The notes beneath the pieces were generated by a model that made no database searches, was not told the origin of the DNA, and was given only the letters and a program-made list of their open reading frames with translations. From Zygnema cylindricum (lineage: Eukaryota; Streptophyta; Zygnematophyceae; Zygnematales; Zygnemataceae), in assembly GCA_037447655.1 (NCBI GenBank), contig JBBHKE010001973.1, positions 403,326 to 467,325 of the forward strand: DNA of 64,000 nucleotides, written 5' to 3'. Shown here piece by piece: positions 1 through 11,085 of the stretch. Made by a program: the position numbers and the translations under genes. Position 1 is the first letter of the stretch. Each line of letters opens with the position of its first letter.

Positions 1-349
1 TTTTGGTTCATCGCTTTACATTTGATGACAGTTCCTTGTCTCCCTTGTCTTGGCTCTTGCATGGTTGTTTACACTTAAAAAACTTTACTTCTTAGTTTCT
101 GTCCGAGACCAAAGCAGTCGCATTGCTGGATACTAAATTGCTTAAAAATGTGAACACCAAATATTGTGATGATTTATAGACTCATCAAAAGGTGTCTCAA
201 TCAATCTTCTGCCAGATTAAATAGTCACGGCTGTGTATCTTTTAGGGTTTTTTTAACTGCTTGAAAGCCGAGATGGACGAACGAATGGACGCACGCAAAG
301 CATTGGTATCGGCGAACCAATGCGTGCCAAACTGCCAACCCTACATGTC

Positions 350-387
350 CATATGGTACAGTACAGTACAGTACAGTACTGTACTTT
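350..387. repeat. Short GTACA tandem repeat
   Basis: The pentamer GTACA is repeated about five times and ends in the palindrome AGTACTGTAC. It lies just left of an inverted-repeat element. GTAC-rich sequence recurs throughout the window, mostly in transposon termini. Bases 1-350 hold nothing else that I can identify. Confidence 0.7.
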
Positions 388-407
388 AATACTCACTTAA
401 TATAGTA

Positions 408-946
408 CACCGCGCATCGTTATTAGTGTCAAAGTTTAAATAGTGTGTAAGTAAATGTACCGTCATTGACGCTAATTAAGAATTTGAAAAAAAAAAAAAA
501 AAGGTTTATTCTAATTTCAGTGTTAACGCTAATTTGGAACAGCAAAATTGGAAAATTTTCTGTACGATTATATACATTATTATATGTATCCGTACAAAAT
601 ATAAAAAATTGTACACCGTAGTGAAATTTAGATATCCGTACATGTCAGACTAATTTACGTGTCAGACCAATCCCGTTTTTTTAGCGCACGTTCCTATGCG
701 TACGCGTCCGATTTAATTCATTTTTTGTAAAATTTTCACTGGAAAAGGTACATTTATGTACGGTCTGACATCGACCGTACACCACACTATTTAGATCTTA
801 ATGAAATTTAGTTATTTACGCTATTTTGTACGAACCCTCAATTAACGTCAAGGAAAAATTAAAATCATGTATCCTATTTGAGGAAAAAAATCAAAATTTT
901 AAGAACCCAAATTAGTGACTTTGACACTAATAACGATGTCACAGTG
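408..946. mobile_element. TIR element (MITE), ATCGTTATTAG family, copy 1
   Basis: The ends are inverted repeats built on CATCGTTATTAGTGTCAAAG, continuing outward as CACCGCG on the left and CACTGTG (reverse complement) on the right. A TA dinucleotide flanks both ends, as expected for a TA target duplication. The interior is AT-rich, has an A17 run near 487, and has no coding potential. It is homologous along its whole length to 11732-12252 in the opposite orientation. Shorter relatives lie at 37811, 40976, 58177 and 63450. The TA duplication would suggest the Tc1/mariner group, but no transposase is present to confirm this. Confidence 0.75.
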
Positions 947-1167
947 TACTACTGTGGTACTGTACTTCGACTCTTGGTTAAAAGATGTTCGTTTTGGACG
1001 TTTAATTCGACGGCTTGAACGAATGATTTCGGTACATTTTGAATTCTTGATCGTCTCTGCTGTCCTATTTTCATTCACTTCCCTGCTTCTTCTCCCATCT
1101 CGCTCATTCTCCCACTGCAAATACTCTCTCTCGGTCTCTCCTCTTGTCCTTTCCCATTTCCAATCCG

Positions 1168-2442
1168 ATGGCCTGTGTGTCTTTGAGCCTACTAAATTCG
1201 GTCTCTGGCTCCCCGGCTTCTCTCCACGCGGCGCTCTCTCCGTCCAGCCGGCCGCCAGCTCTCCCTCCACACGTGCCACAAGCCAAGCCAGCCGCACCCC
1301 CCCACCACTCCTCCTGGCAGCAGTTCGCCCGCCTGCACTGTCGCCCTCGCCGCCCACCCAAGGCCCGATGCGAGGCCGAAGACCAGCCCGGGGCGGGGGG
1401 CGGGGAAGGGCACGCCGCAAAACCAGGAGGGGATGCGGCTGAGGTAGACGTGGCAAAGGTTAGAGATGACGTTGCTGTGTCAGAAGCTGACGTGGCAGAT
1501 GTCACGAATATTTTAATGAGTCTGGGTTGCTCCGGGCCGCAGCTTCAGCAGCTTTTGAAGAGACGTTCTGTCGCCCTTGTAAAAAACAAACAGCATATTC
1601 TTAGGAAGGCGACCCTTTTCAGTAGGTATGGAATTGACTCACAACAGTTCCTCAAAATTTTGGAAAGAGAGTCTCGTCCAAATCGTAGTTTTCTTTCTGG
1701 TCAAGATGAGCAACATGAATCCGTTCTCAACTATTTCCATGGCACTTTGAAAGTGCAAAATTTGGGAAAATTGGTTTCTAGGTATCCTACTCTTGTAAAC
1801 TATCTTCCTGCCACTCTTGAATCCAAATTGCAGCTGTGGGCGAGTCTAGATGTGCCCATCACTGCTTCTATGTTGGAGAAGTACCCAAACATATTATCAA
1901 ATAGTGAAAAAACTTTGAGAGAAGGGATAGAGGGAGTCAAAGCCATTTTCCCCGATCCACTGGGTGTAACTATTCTTTCAAAATTTCCTGTCCTTGGTCG
2001 TCAAAACCCCCAAGCATTGCAAGAAAGGGCTAAAGGGCTACATGAGTTGTTTGGCAATGACATGGCGAAACGGCTTTTGTTGAAGCAACCGTCCATTCTC
2101 ATGACTCCGACTTCCACAATGCAGCACACTTACAAACAGCTTCAACAACATTTTGGAGAAGAGAAAGTCCTAAAAATGATTCTATATTCCCCGGGACTTT
2201 TAGGCTCCTGCTGGGATACATTCCATCCAAAATTGGAGTTTTTGGTGAAGGAAATGGGACGCAGCACAGAGGAGATGGCTGCATACCCATCGGTTCTTAC
2301 CATGTCTCTTGAAAAGCGATTGAAGCCACGTTACGATGCCTTTATGAAAGCCAAGATAGAGAGTAATGACTATTCTTTACAAACTATCTTCAATCCAACA
2401 AACGAGGCATTTCAAAGAAGGTTTGACGTTTTGTTAATGTGA
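1168..2442 (+). CDS. mTERF-like protein, copy A (intact)
   Basis: A single uninterrupted reading frame encodes 424 residues. I chose the ATG at 1168 because the other copies in the window start at the same aligned point (MAWASL/MARASL); reading further upstream would require a TTG start. Residues 1-90 are rich in Ser, Arg, Pro and Ala, like an organellar transit sequence. From about residue 110 the protein is a series of helical repeats of about 30-35 residues with Leu/Pro spacing (for example SLGCSGPQLQQLLKRR, LEKYPNIL, LLKQPSIL, AAYPSVLTMSLEKRLKPR), the pattern of mitochondrial transcription termination factors. Family members bind organellar nucleic acid and affect transcription, splicing or ribosome assembly; the target here is unknown. 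The gene is intronless within the coding region. A long downstream block shared with other copies follows. Confidence 0.85.
   Translation: MACVSLSLLNSVSGSPASLHAALSPSSRPPALPPHVPQAKPAAPPHHSSWQQFARLHCRPRRPPKARCEAEDQPGAGGGEGHAAKPGGDAAEVDVAKVRDDVAVSEADVADVTNILMSLGCSGPQLQQLLKRRSVALVKNKQHILRKATLFSRYGIDSQQFLKILERESRPNRSFLSGQDEQHESVLNYFHGTLKVQNLGKLVSRYPTLVNYLPATLESKLQLWASLDVPITASMLEKYPNILSNSEKTLREGIEGVKAIFPDPLGVTILSKFPVLGRQNPQALQERAKGLHELFGNDMAKRLLLKQPSILMTPTSTMQHTYKQLQQHFGEEKVLKMILYSPGLLGSCWDTFHPKLEFLVKEMGRSTEEMAAYPSVLTMSLEKRLKPRYDAFMKAKIESNDYSLQTIFNPTNEAFQRRFDVLLM
1233..1439 (+). other. 207-bp invariant GC-rich cassette in mTERF-like N-terminus
   Basis: This segment starts at GCTCTCTCCGTCCAGCC and ends at GGGGATGCGGC. 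By eye it is base-for-base identical to 24732-24938 and differs at only two positions (both C to T) from 18416-18622. Coding sequence immediately before and after differs at many sites between the same copies. It encodes the Pro/Ala/Arg-rich leader and is far more GC-rich than its surroundings. The minus-strand copy at 56730-58016 keeps only the first part nearly unchanged. Confidence 0.85.
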
Positions 2443-5400
2443 CGTAACGTGTGAGTTCGAAAATTCTTGCATTCTTTCATTATGTTTTTAGCCTCCTCGG
2501 GAAAGGTGTTTGTTTGTCTTCAAATTTCCAATGGTACTCGTTCTACTTTTCGCTACTTGGTGAGGCTATGGAAAATGAAAGCCCACTGTTGTCAAATCAG
2601 TTGTGGAATCATTGTTTTTGGTTCTTTTATATGCTCTCCTCATCTCATTTAGCAACATTGAAAGAGTGAACTTACACTGGGAGATTTGTATTTGTACTTC
2701 TAGAGGTGAAGTTTATGAGGATCTGGAAGGAGGATGAAAACAAACATTACTGTGTCGTTGTGTTTTGATTTCTCTTCCACTATCACAAGTCAGTACCTCC
2801 TAAATTTGCTTGATTCCTCGCTTGTAATGAAGGTGAGGGACACCTAAATCGCCAAATATTTGAGAATAATGTGTTAGTAAATTTGTGATTATTCGTAGGA
2901 TGCTATAGTGGAGACTATTTAGAGGTGGTGGACGAGGGACGATGCATTTTTCACCTTTGGTACAGTCCCTGCCTTTAAATTAATTGCCTGTAGAAACACC
3001 AATTTCTTGCTGCGTTTGGATGAATGCTTAAAGTTTATGTGGCGTTGTTTACTTGACTTTTTGCCTTGCATTAGGTTTAAAATTGAATTAGACATTTAAG
3101 ATTTTGTTTGTTTTCTACAGAGAAGAGTTGTGTTAATTGTTATGTCAATAAGTTTTGATCCCGTTTCCTGCAAATGTTGTCCTGCTTCTCCTTTCAAAAT
3201 TATATCTTGAAGGAAAATATAGTCAACCACCGAAGATGCACAGGTTTTTCTTCATCAGGAGTAATAGTTAAAGAATTTAATGAATTAGTTTGTAGTCTTG
3301 CAACTTTTCTTTGTTGTCTAAGGTTTTGTTTTGCAAAATATGGGGTATTCAGGATCGTATTTTATCGTCTTCACAAGTTTACTTTGGTTAAGTTTGTTTG
3401 AATGCATACACACCAGTTCTTGAATTATGTATTGAAAGATGATGAAGCGACATCGTCATGCCGTGGTGAAGACAAAATTTGTGGAGAAATGCTTTTCCCT
3501 TTAAACAATCTTTAGTCCAACAAACAAGTGAAGACAAATTTGAAGTTTCTTTAGTGTGTTGGAAAATGTGTGTGCAAAATGGCGTTCATTCCTTCTTTCA
3601 CGTGTCTAGCCTTGCTGTGACGGGTGATTGTTTGCATTTCTATTGACATTCGTTTAAATGTTTGAATGTCGTCTCGTATTCCATTTGTAATTATTTCGAT
3701 TTTTGCCTTTGTGGTGAGGCTGTAACAATTTAGGCCGTGTTCTGGAGGAGAGTGAATGCTGGTTGTTGCTGTCACTTGTGACTCAATTATGGAATCATCG
3801 TTTTTTTTTCTCTTGTATGCTCTCATCATATGGATGTGATATGTGCTTCTTTGCAGAGACGTGGATGAAGGGAATGTGAAGGGAGACAAAAACCGAATGC
3901 GATTCCCTTTGATTGTCACAAGTTAATACTTTTTGAATTCGCTCGAACCTTCTCGCGTTTCTGGAAGCCGGGAAGACTTGAGGAGACCACATTGCCAAAA
4001 ATCTGAAGTTAAGCTTCCTGTAAGTGTGTGATTATAAGTGGGATGGTATTGTTTAAACTTTGATAAGGGTGCAGTCTCAAATGGTGATGTTTTTGCTTTG
4101 TGAGAAGCTTTTTTTACGTTTTTGTCATCCAACACAACCGATTGGAAATACAGTCATCTTGCAGATACAGTCAACGTTTTGTGACGATGCATGGGTTTTT
4201 TTCTCAAATTCGAGCAGAAAATGAACAGAGTAAAAACAGGGAAGTATGTTTGGCTTTTACAAATGAGGTAGATATTTATCGTGAGATGAGTAAGCTGCTG
4301 ATGTGTAGAAATTGCCCTGATCCCGCATTTAAAACAACTACTTTGGAAGCAGCAGACTCGTCAACCTCAAATGAAATGGTTTCGCATTTTCCATTTTGAA
4401 GCATATTGTTTTTAGCGAACAGGATGATATGATTGGTAATTTTTGCAATGTTTCTTTGCTGTATACAGGTCTTTTCTTTTGAGGTACTCATGATCATGTA
4501 GTACCATCCACTGGATACACTTTTGTTCTTGTTTTTTGGCAGTTTATGACGGGGTATGTTGACGTGGATTTGGAATTTGTCAATTTGATTTGTCAACTTT
4601 ATCCTCTGCAGCCAAAGAATATCAGTCTAAGGCTATGTCAGACAAAAATGTGAGTTTATTTTTTTGTTTCGATTGAAGTTCATGACTTAATTGGCTCATT
4701 CGTATTTTAGTTTAGGGCGGTGACTGGCCTGAAACAGATTTCCCGTTTTTATAGACTAGAGTCGTCTCCCTTTTTGGACTCTGTTTCATGCTGGACTAGT
4801 TTCTTCCTTTATACCCTAATTTTGAGGTATCTTGAGTTCACCTCAGCATGCATTGGGATCTGTGTGTACAGTAAGTTCTCATTTTTACATAGGTCGAGCC
4901 CAAATTGAATTATCTCATAACAAATTTAGAAATCAATCCTTCCCTGCCTAAGCTGTAAAGAAACGGAACAATTTCTCTTTTGGTTCAGGGAGAAAAAGTT
5001 ACTCCTTCCATATGAACACATTATTTGTCAAAGGTACCTATCCGGTACTTGTAGGAGGTCTTCAATATACAAACGTTAGACGATGTTGAGGTTCTCTGGT
5101 TTCTGTACGAAGAATTAAAATTGTTTTGAACTGAACTGCTCTTTTGGTGGAAACATGTTTTAGATGAAATCCCTAGTCCATTTATATATTTTAAGATTAT
5201 GACTTCTCATGAAGTTTTTCTGGTTGTGGTTGGTTGGTTTGCCTGTTTCACAGCTAAACGACAAAACTGTAGTATCGAGGATAAAATGGAAGGCGAGCAT
5301 TCGTGAGCGAATTGGTGCGAGGAGTTTGCGATGTGTTTTAAAGACTCGTAATTGAGGCAAATTAATGAGATGAGAAGTCCATGAGTTCTTTCTGGTAACA

Positions 5401-5711
5401 ATTCATCTTCTCTGTCATTTTTTCTGCTTTCTGCTCTGTCATTTTTTCTCCTCCTTTATTTTGCCAATTTGGTTTCCTGACTGATTTGTGTATAATCTAG
5501 TCCTACAATTTTTCAGGATCATTTCAATATGTAAACTAACGAGTGAAAAATGATATCGTTCAGGGCAAGTTCGCCAGCTTTGACCTATAAACTGAAACAG
5601 TTTGTTATCAAAATTCAGTGACCCTGGTCAATTTTAACAGAAACAAAACAGCTTTTTGTCGATGCTGTTTTTTTGTGTTATTGTCTGTTCAAATTTGGAC
5701 AGGCCAGTATT
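2443..5711. other. Non-coding block downstream of copy A, shared among mTERF loci
   Basis: No convincing gene is present, but the sequence is homologous in the same order to 19673-23440 and 26560-28460, so the duplicated unit extends over 3 kb beyond the stop codon. Conserved landmarks include the 3' flank near 2710-2850, an intron-acceptor-like TTCTTTGCAG at about 3848, a donor-like GTAAGTGTGTG near 4020, and a short open stretch (4230-4400) reading LLMCRNCPDPAFK. These may be remnants of 3' untranslated exons or of a neighbouring gene. The segment 5430-5600 is also shared with the relic at 14240-14450. Confidence 0.6.
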
Positions 5712-6256
5712 TGATGAAATTATTAGAGACTTGGTTCTTGCTAAAGAGATGGATTTCCTAATAGGGCCTACGGGCAAAGTCTCAACTGACATGTTAACCA
5801 AGCCTGGTAGTGATGTGTTTGTTAATAGGAGGCCTAGATTAGGATTGCTTCGTTCTTGTACGGATTCTCCCATTGAGAGTGGGAATGATGGATAGACATC
5901 ATCGGTACGAATTCGTTTGTGCTTCATGCGAGGCGTATTTCGGTCTTGGTTTTTTACAGCCTTTCAGTTTCAAGTGAAATGTTGTTTCGCGTCGTTTTGT
6001 ACGGCCTTCCAGTTTCAAATGAAATATTGTTTCGCGTATCCGCGCGGTTTTGCACGGCAATGTGTTTGTTTAGTGTAGAGATTCGAAGGAAGTTTACAGA
6101 CTTAAGTTGGAATGTAAAAGAGACATGTAAAAGGAAGAACTTGGGAATATAAAAGGGAGCTTTAATTGTTTTGTGCCTTTGATCTGTCTACCTTCTATTG
6201 GGCTGTTTAGTTTCTTTCGGCTGAGTAGTTAAAGATCTTAAACCATGTAGAAATCA
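5712..6256 (+). mobile_element. 3' fragment of a Ty1/copia element with candidate LTR
   Basis: Bases 5712-5895 read IIRDLVLAKEMDFL, then VSTDMLTKP and RPRLGLLRSC. This is the extreme C-terminal end of a copia RNase H domain and its tail. A purine-rich stretch (GAGAGTGGGAA) precedes TGATGG at 5886, where an LTR would begin. The right LTR limit is uncertain; ATCA near 6256 is a possible end. The interior repeats a unit containing GTTTCAAATGAAAT and TTGTTTCGCG. The fragment interrupts the duplicated block downstream of copy A. No 5' part of the element is present. Confidence 0.55.
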
Positions 6257-7502
6257 TCCCCTCTAGTCAATTAGAGGCTGCAATTTTAATTTAAGAACTT
6301 TTGAGACTTATGTCACGCAAGAGGTTTGTCCACCATATACTACTTGACCGGATCGACCAATCCCCAACTATCAATTTTTGCAATAGAACACCAAAACACA
6401 TGAAGACTTATTTGGTCCATGTTATTTTTGTCCTTTTTGTCCTTTTTTGTCTTTAATCCAGCCAAGGCATTACCGTAATGCAAGAAGTACCAATCCATCC
6501 AAAGTTCTACTGCTACTTTGATTCTTTTCTTTACCCTGGAGTGTATACACTGTTCATTCCTGTGTGTACAGTATTTTCCGTGTCTTCTAGTCAAGCCTAG
6601 TAGTGCCTACCATATATTTCTCAGAAAAAATTTAGTACATGATGTAGTACATTGCTTTTAGTCATTTGCTTTTGTAACTCTACTCGATAGTGAAATATGA
6701 ATACTATTTTATGAGGATTGCAACTTTATCCCTTATAAAGTGTCAGGATGACTGCCTTCTTATCTAGTAGGAGGAGAGGGATGGTGACCTACGCCCCTCC
6801 TGCAATATTTAACATCAAATTGTGCCAAAGGAAGAACAACATCAGAAAATCAATTGATATCTATGATCAATATTTGGTTACCGTCATACAAAATTAATTC
6901 TTGAGAATTCAACTATAATACGTGAACTCACTCTCTCACTCGGCCAACTCACAAATAATATATTCCCTCAACATGTGACAAATCATTTGTGTAGCAACGT
7001 ACTACATATGGGTAACTAGCTTCGTAATGGAGAGATAACTATGTGAAAGATATATTTATATAAATTGTTAGAGAAAGAGGAGGTACCTCCACTTAAATAC
7101 CTGTTAAGTATAATCAGCTACAGATCCACACCAAAAATGATAGTCTATTATTTAGTGGAAACATACAGTCGGGATTTTCTAAGAAGTAACACAATAAAAT
7201 GTTCAGAAAATGTCAGCTTTAAAGAAGAGAATTCCACTTAAAGGTCACTCACAAAATATCCAAACGTAACTGCTTCATCTACCCAAGGTTATTTTAAACC
7301 CAGAGATAGTGTGTTTTAGAAAATGTTACACAATCAGTGTTAACTTTTTCTGTCTTTGTCAATTCCATAGTTTTGGAAGAAAACACCATAAAACATTCTT
7401 ACTTTCATTACAAATATTCTGACTTTCCAGGAGACAAAAACGAAAAAAACCTAAGCAAAATAGCTGCATACCAAAATCAGTAAAGAGCATGTGTATACTC
7501 AC
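6257..7502. other. No gene recognised
   Basis: AT-rich sequence with stop codons in all frames and no repeat boundary that I can define. It could contain introns or the 3' end of the minus-strand cysteine-rich gene whose exon ends at 7503, but I could not support further exons. Confidence 0.5.
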
Positions 7503-8927
7503 CTTACGGGCATGACGTGCTGAAGTAGTCAAATCCTCGGGAATTGAATCGCCACCCTCTTTGTATGTGAGTGGGGATTTCAAACAATAGCATCTATAGT
7601 AGTTTGCACGTTTGTCGTGACCAACGGCAAATCCCGCCGGATACGATTTACAATGTTTGGCGCACCGTTGGCCAGACCCACTTTTAGGCCAAATATCAAT
7701 ACCAGCCATATAATTGGCGGTGAACCTCAGATAACGGAGGGTAAATGATTCAAAATAATAGTAGCCAGATGGGCCGGAACTGTTGAATGGGAGACTACAA
7801 CCTGCATTCCAAATGAATATTATCAAGCAAATAGGGAAATAAGGCATATATGACAACTGGTCCTTAAACAAAGTCACAAAGAAGGTGGTAAGCGACGCTA
7901 TGGAATTGGAATTTCAGTTGCTTTTAATGAAAGTTACAGGGGAAATGGATATCAAGTAAAACAGCTAATTGTTGTTGACACTATCATTGTCCAACATGAT
8001 TGAATTAAAAAGCACGATGGTAAACCACCTTTGTCCATGGGAACTATCGTTGTAGACTCCCTTGCATCTTTAACCGAAGGAGAGAAACTAATAGATATTG
8101 GTTATTCTCATTCCTCATTGAAGTGTGCACGATGAAATTTCATTAGCATTTCTTACTGAATTAGCGAACAACATCTTGACTTCAACTTTCCAGGAAAAAA
8201 AAAACTTGTCATCAAAAAGCCACTTCTAACGAATATCCATTGAGAGTACTTCAATCAAGTCCAGTTGAAAAAGAATTCAACATTTCAAAATTGTCCCAAA
8301 TTCGTGTTTTGACTCTAGAAATAAAAAAACAAGGGGATTCGAAAAAGGTCTAAACATACCAGCAGGTTTAACTGGCGCTGCAAAAAAAAATAAACAAAAA
8401 AAAAAAACTATCAACAACTAATTTGAAATTCTTACTAGAATTCAAGACAAGATTGCAGGAGGATGGGAAACAATACATTTGAAAATATGAACTTTGGACA
8501 GGAAACAAATACAATATGGTGTCTTGCACAATCCTCACTGTCTTGCATAAGGCTTATCTCTGTGAAAAAGAACAAAGATAGTCATTTAAAAAAACTCAAT
8601 CAAACAGAGGAAATGAAATTCGCGTGACTCACGTGGTTATGCTGGCACTGAAAACCCCAAAATCCCAAAAACCCCAAACTGAGGAGTGTCAGTGCCGAAA
8701 TACTTTCAAGTTTCATCCTAGGAGTTCACGCAGCAAATAACAAAAAAACATGGTCTCCTAAAAGACATCAAAAGCAGCGTTATTAAATTTTGAAGCAAAT
8801 AAAGAGCGAAAAAAGATAATATTTGAAGAAGAATGTATAAGTAATAGCCTCCAGTATAACCTTCTCCTAAGATGACTTTTTCTAGTTGTAGGAATTTACT
8901 GACCTTTGACAGCTGGTGGAAACCGCC
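7503..8927 (-). CDS. Cysteine-rich protein, three internal exons including two microexons (partial)
   Basis: On the minus strand three exons can be joined in phase: 8927-8904 (24 nt, acceptor TTCTTACAG, donor GTCAGTAAA), 8377-8360 (18 nt, acceptor TTTTTTGCAG, donor GTATGTTTA), and 7801-7503 (299 nt, acceptor AATGCAG, donor GTGAGTATA). Each small exon starts with two bases and ends with one, so the frame closes. The microexons encode a Pro/Val/Lys linker (RFPPAVK, PVKPA). The large exon gives CSLPFNSSGPSGYYYFESF, then a segment with QRCAKHC and YRCYCLKS. The cysteine spacing resembles PAN/apple-like or similar extracellular modules, but I do not recognise the family. The first and last exons were not found. 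A related upstream exon lies at 9323-9607. Confidence 0.4.
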
Positions 8928-9322
8928 CTGTAAGAAAACCATTGTGGGTTTGGACACCCACATAAAATATAATTAGCAAGAAACCCCATACACAGAATAA
9001 AACAATGAACATTTTACACGAAAAACTGTGTAGTTATTATACATCAAAGGGAAAAAAAACCACTAAATGTACATATATCCTAGAGGATTAATAATGGCAA
9101 CTAACTACACTATTGAAATATAGTACACTGGAACGCCAAAACCATAAAGCAAGATACAACATTTCATGGTAGAAAATCCTTTAAAAATAACCGTAGCATC
9201 GTCCACAAGACATCGACAGATTGGCAATATAGACAAGATTTCCATTTTGACAAGTTTTTAACTATTGTCTAATTTGACAAGTTGTTAAATATTTTTTATT
9301 TTGACGTCGCAATATTCCTCAC

Positions 9323-9607
9323 CTTCTTTTTAGGGACACAATTTTGCGTATGTACCGGGACCGGAAATGCCTTGCCCTTCAGAATAAACAGGGTTACTTG
9401 TAAGACAATAGCATGAAAGCATAAAATCTCTTGGTCGGAAAAAAAAACCGTATATCGATTTAGTACAAGCATTGGCGCATGATTGAGTATCCCGAGATTC
9501 AAGAAAGTCTAAAGCGAAAACAGGTCCAGAAGAAACGGATGGAAACCACGTTTCTTTAAAATGGAATTATCCGGAGGGAGACGAGCTGTTGTAAGGGAGT
9601 GTACAGC
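9323..9607 (-). pseudogene. Degenerate duplicate of the cysteine-rich exon
   Basis: Read on the minus strand from an acceptor (TATTTTCAG) at 9608, this gives CTLPYNSSSPSG, then a stop codon where the paralogous exon at 7503-7801 has Tyr. It continues with QSCANACTKS and LSCYCLTSNPVYSEGQ, clearly parallel to QRCAKHC and YRCYCLKSPLTYKEG. A second in-frame stop follows KLCP, close to a good donor (GTGAGG) at 9322. Its start phase (2) and end phase (1) match the neighbouring microexons. It is therefore a tandem exon duplication that has taken nonsense changes, or a terminal exon of an alternative transcript. Confidence 0.45.
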
Positions 9608-10800
9608 CTGAAAATAGAAACGGATAAGAAAATTATTTCTTTTAATATTTTTCGTATGAAATAGACAACAAGAAGGTTTTTTTTGTTAAAATTATTTGTT
9701 TTGATATGTTTCGTACGAAATGGACAAGAAAGAGGAAATTTAATTGAAAAAGTTTGATGGAGAATAGGTTTTGGCATAAGAGATGTTTAGACAAGGGAGG
9801 AGGATGTTAAGTAATTGAATGATTGGGGATTTGAATTTGGAGAAGACAAAAGACATGAAAAGACAAAAAGACAAAAAGACGAAAAGATGAAAAGACGCCG
9901 TTCCAGTTTATGAGGTTGGAAAAAGCAATTTTTTTTCAGACAAAAAATAGCAATCAAGCAAGAAGTTTTGAATAAACATGAAAACAACGTTCACAGCGAA
10001 CAAGAAAATATAAGACGATGAATGAAATTATTCTCAAGGCCTAGCAATTAAAGAAATTTACACATTGTAAAAAAACTAAAAAAACAAAAAAACAAAAGAA
10101 GGCAAACAAAAACGAAAAAGAACGCAATTTTCCAATTCGAGCTTTCTACTTATCAAAACCAAAAAAGAATAAACAAAAAAAATAAAAAACGAAAATCAAA
10201 CACCCACGCAAACGCCCTCCCACCCACCCAACCCAACCACCCACCCCCTCCCCCTCCCCCCCCCAACCCACCGGCCCTCTCCCAAAAAAAAACTACCCAC
10301 AAATTAAAATAATAAAAACAACACCCCAAAACAACACAAGCAAAATAAAGGCACAAAAAGTGAACCCAAGAGATAAAAAAAAAAACTATTCACTGTTCAT
10401 TTAAATCATTCTCAACGGGAGCTATTGGGGTCATCGGTGACTTGGGTTTCGGACAAATCGTCGAATAAATTACTGTACTCGTAAAACCATTTTTGGATTT
10501 TCTTTTTGGATTTTCTTTTTGGATTTTTTGGGTGAAGGAACTAAATCGGAAATAACAAGATTTTTCAGAGTAACGTTCATATAGTGTGTCAGGGAGACAG
10601 GAGGAAGGGAGGGAGGATAGGCAGGATAAAGTCAGGAAAACAAGTTTCGAAAGTCGAGATCAGGAAAAATCAGGCGAAATCAAAGGAGGATTTTGGCGCA
10701 TTCGATCATTCGATGGCATCGATCCGATCGGAGAGAGAAATGAAATGTTTGGAAAAGGGCTGAATTCTTCAAAAATTCCTTTGGAAAAATGATCTCTAAT
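9608..10800. repeat. AT-rich spacer with simple repeats and a poly-C tract
   Basis: No gene is seen. The stretch contains GACAAAAA-type repeats at 9845-9895, a C-rich run at about 10198-10280 (CCCACCC/CCCCCT type, G-rich on the minus strand), and three copies of a 16-base unit (TTTTTGGATTTTC) at about 10490-10530. Confidence 0.6.
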
Positions 10801-10911
10801 GGATTAAAAAAAAAAAAAAAAAATGTACAGAGCAGTTTCAATTCCGTACATGGCTTCCGTACATTGGCTGGCTATCCCTTCTGTCACACGAGTGACAAGT
10901 AAAATAGACAA

Positions 10912-11085
10912 AACGACAAAAATGGCAAAAATGTCGCCAGAAGGGTTTCCACTGCTCACCTGGTGACGTGACACGTGGCTTAAGAAGTTAACAAGGATAA
11001 CGACAAAAATGGCTGTAAGGTCGCCGGAATGGTTTTCACTGCTCACCTGGTGACACGTGGCGTAAGAAGATTGCAAGGATCGCCG
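10912..11085. repeat. Two-copy tandem repeat of about 90 bp with ACGTGGC motifs
   Basis: Both units run from ACGACAAAAATGGC through GTCGCC, CACTGCTCACCTGGTGAC and CACGTGGC to AAGAAG and AAGGAT. CACGTGGC is a G-box/ABRE-type core in plants, so the repeat could be promoter sequence, but no gene start follows clearly. A further simple repeat of TAACCGGCT lies at 11125-11165. The rest of 11165-11731 holds nothing that I can name. Confidence 0.6.

Noticed and set aside
1144-1167. Upstream TTG as the start of mTERF copy A
   Set aside because: The ATG at 1168 aligns with the start codon of the other copies. TTG starts are not expected in nuclear genes.
899-1505. Long minus-strand reading frames opposite the mTERF leader (also at 18217-18695, 24613-25160 and, on the plus strand, 57796-58324)
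   Set aside because: They recur only because the GC-rich cassette is nearly identical in each copy and lacks AT-rich stops. They have no homology or start context of their own.
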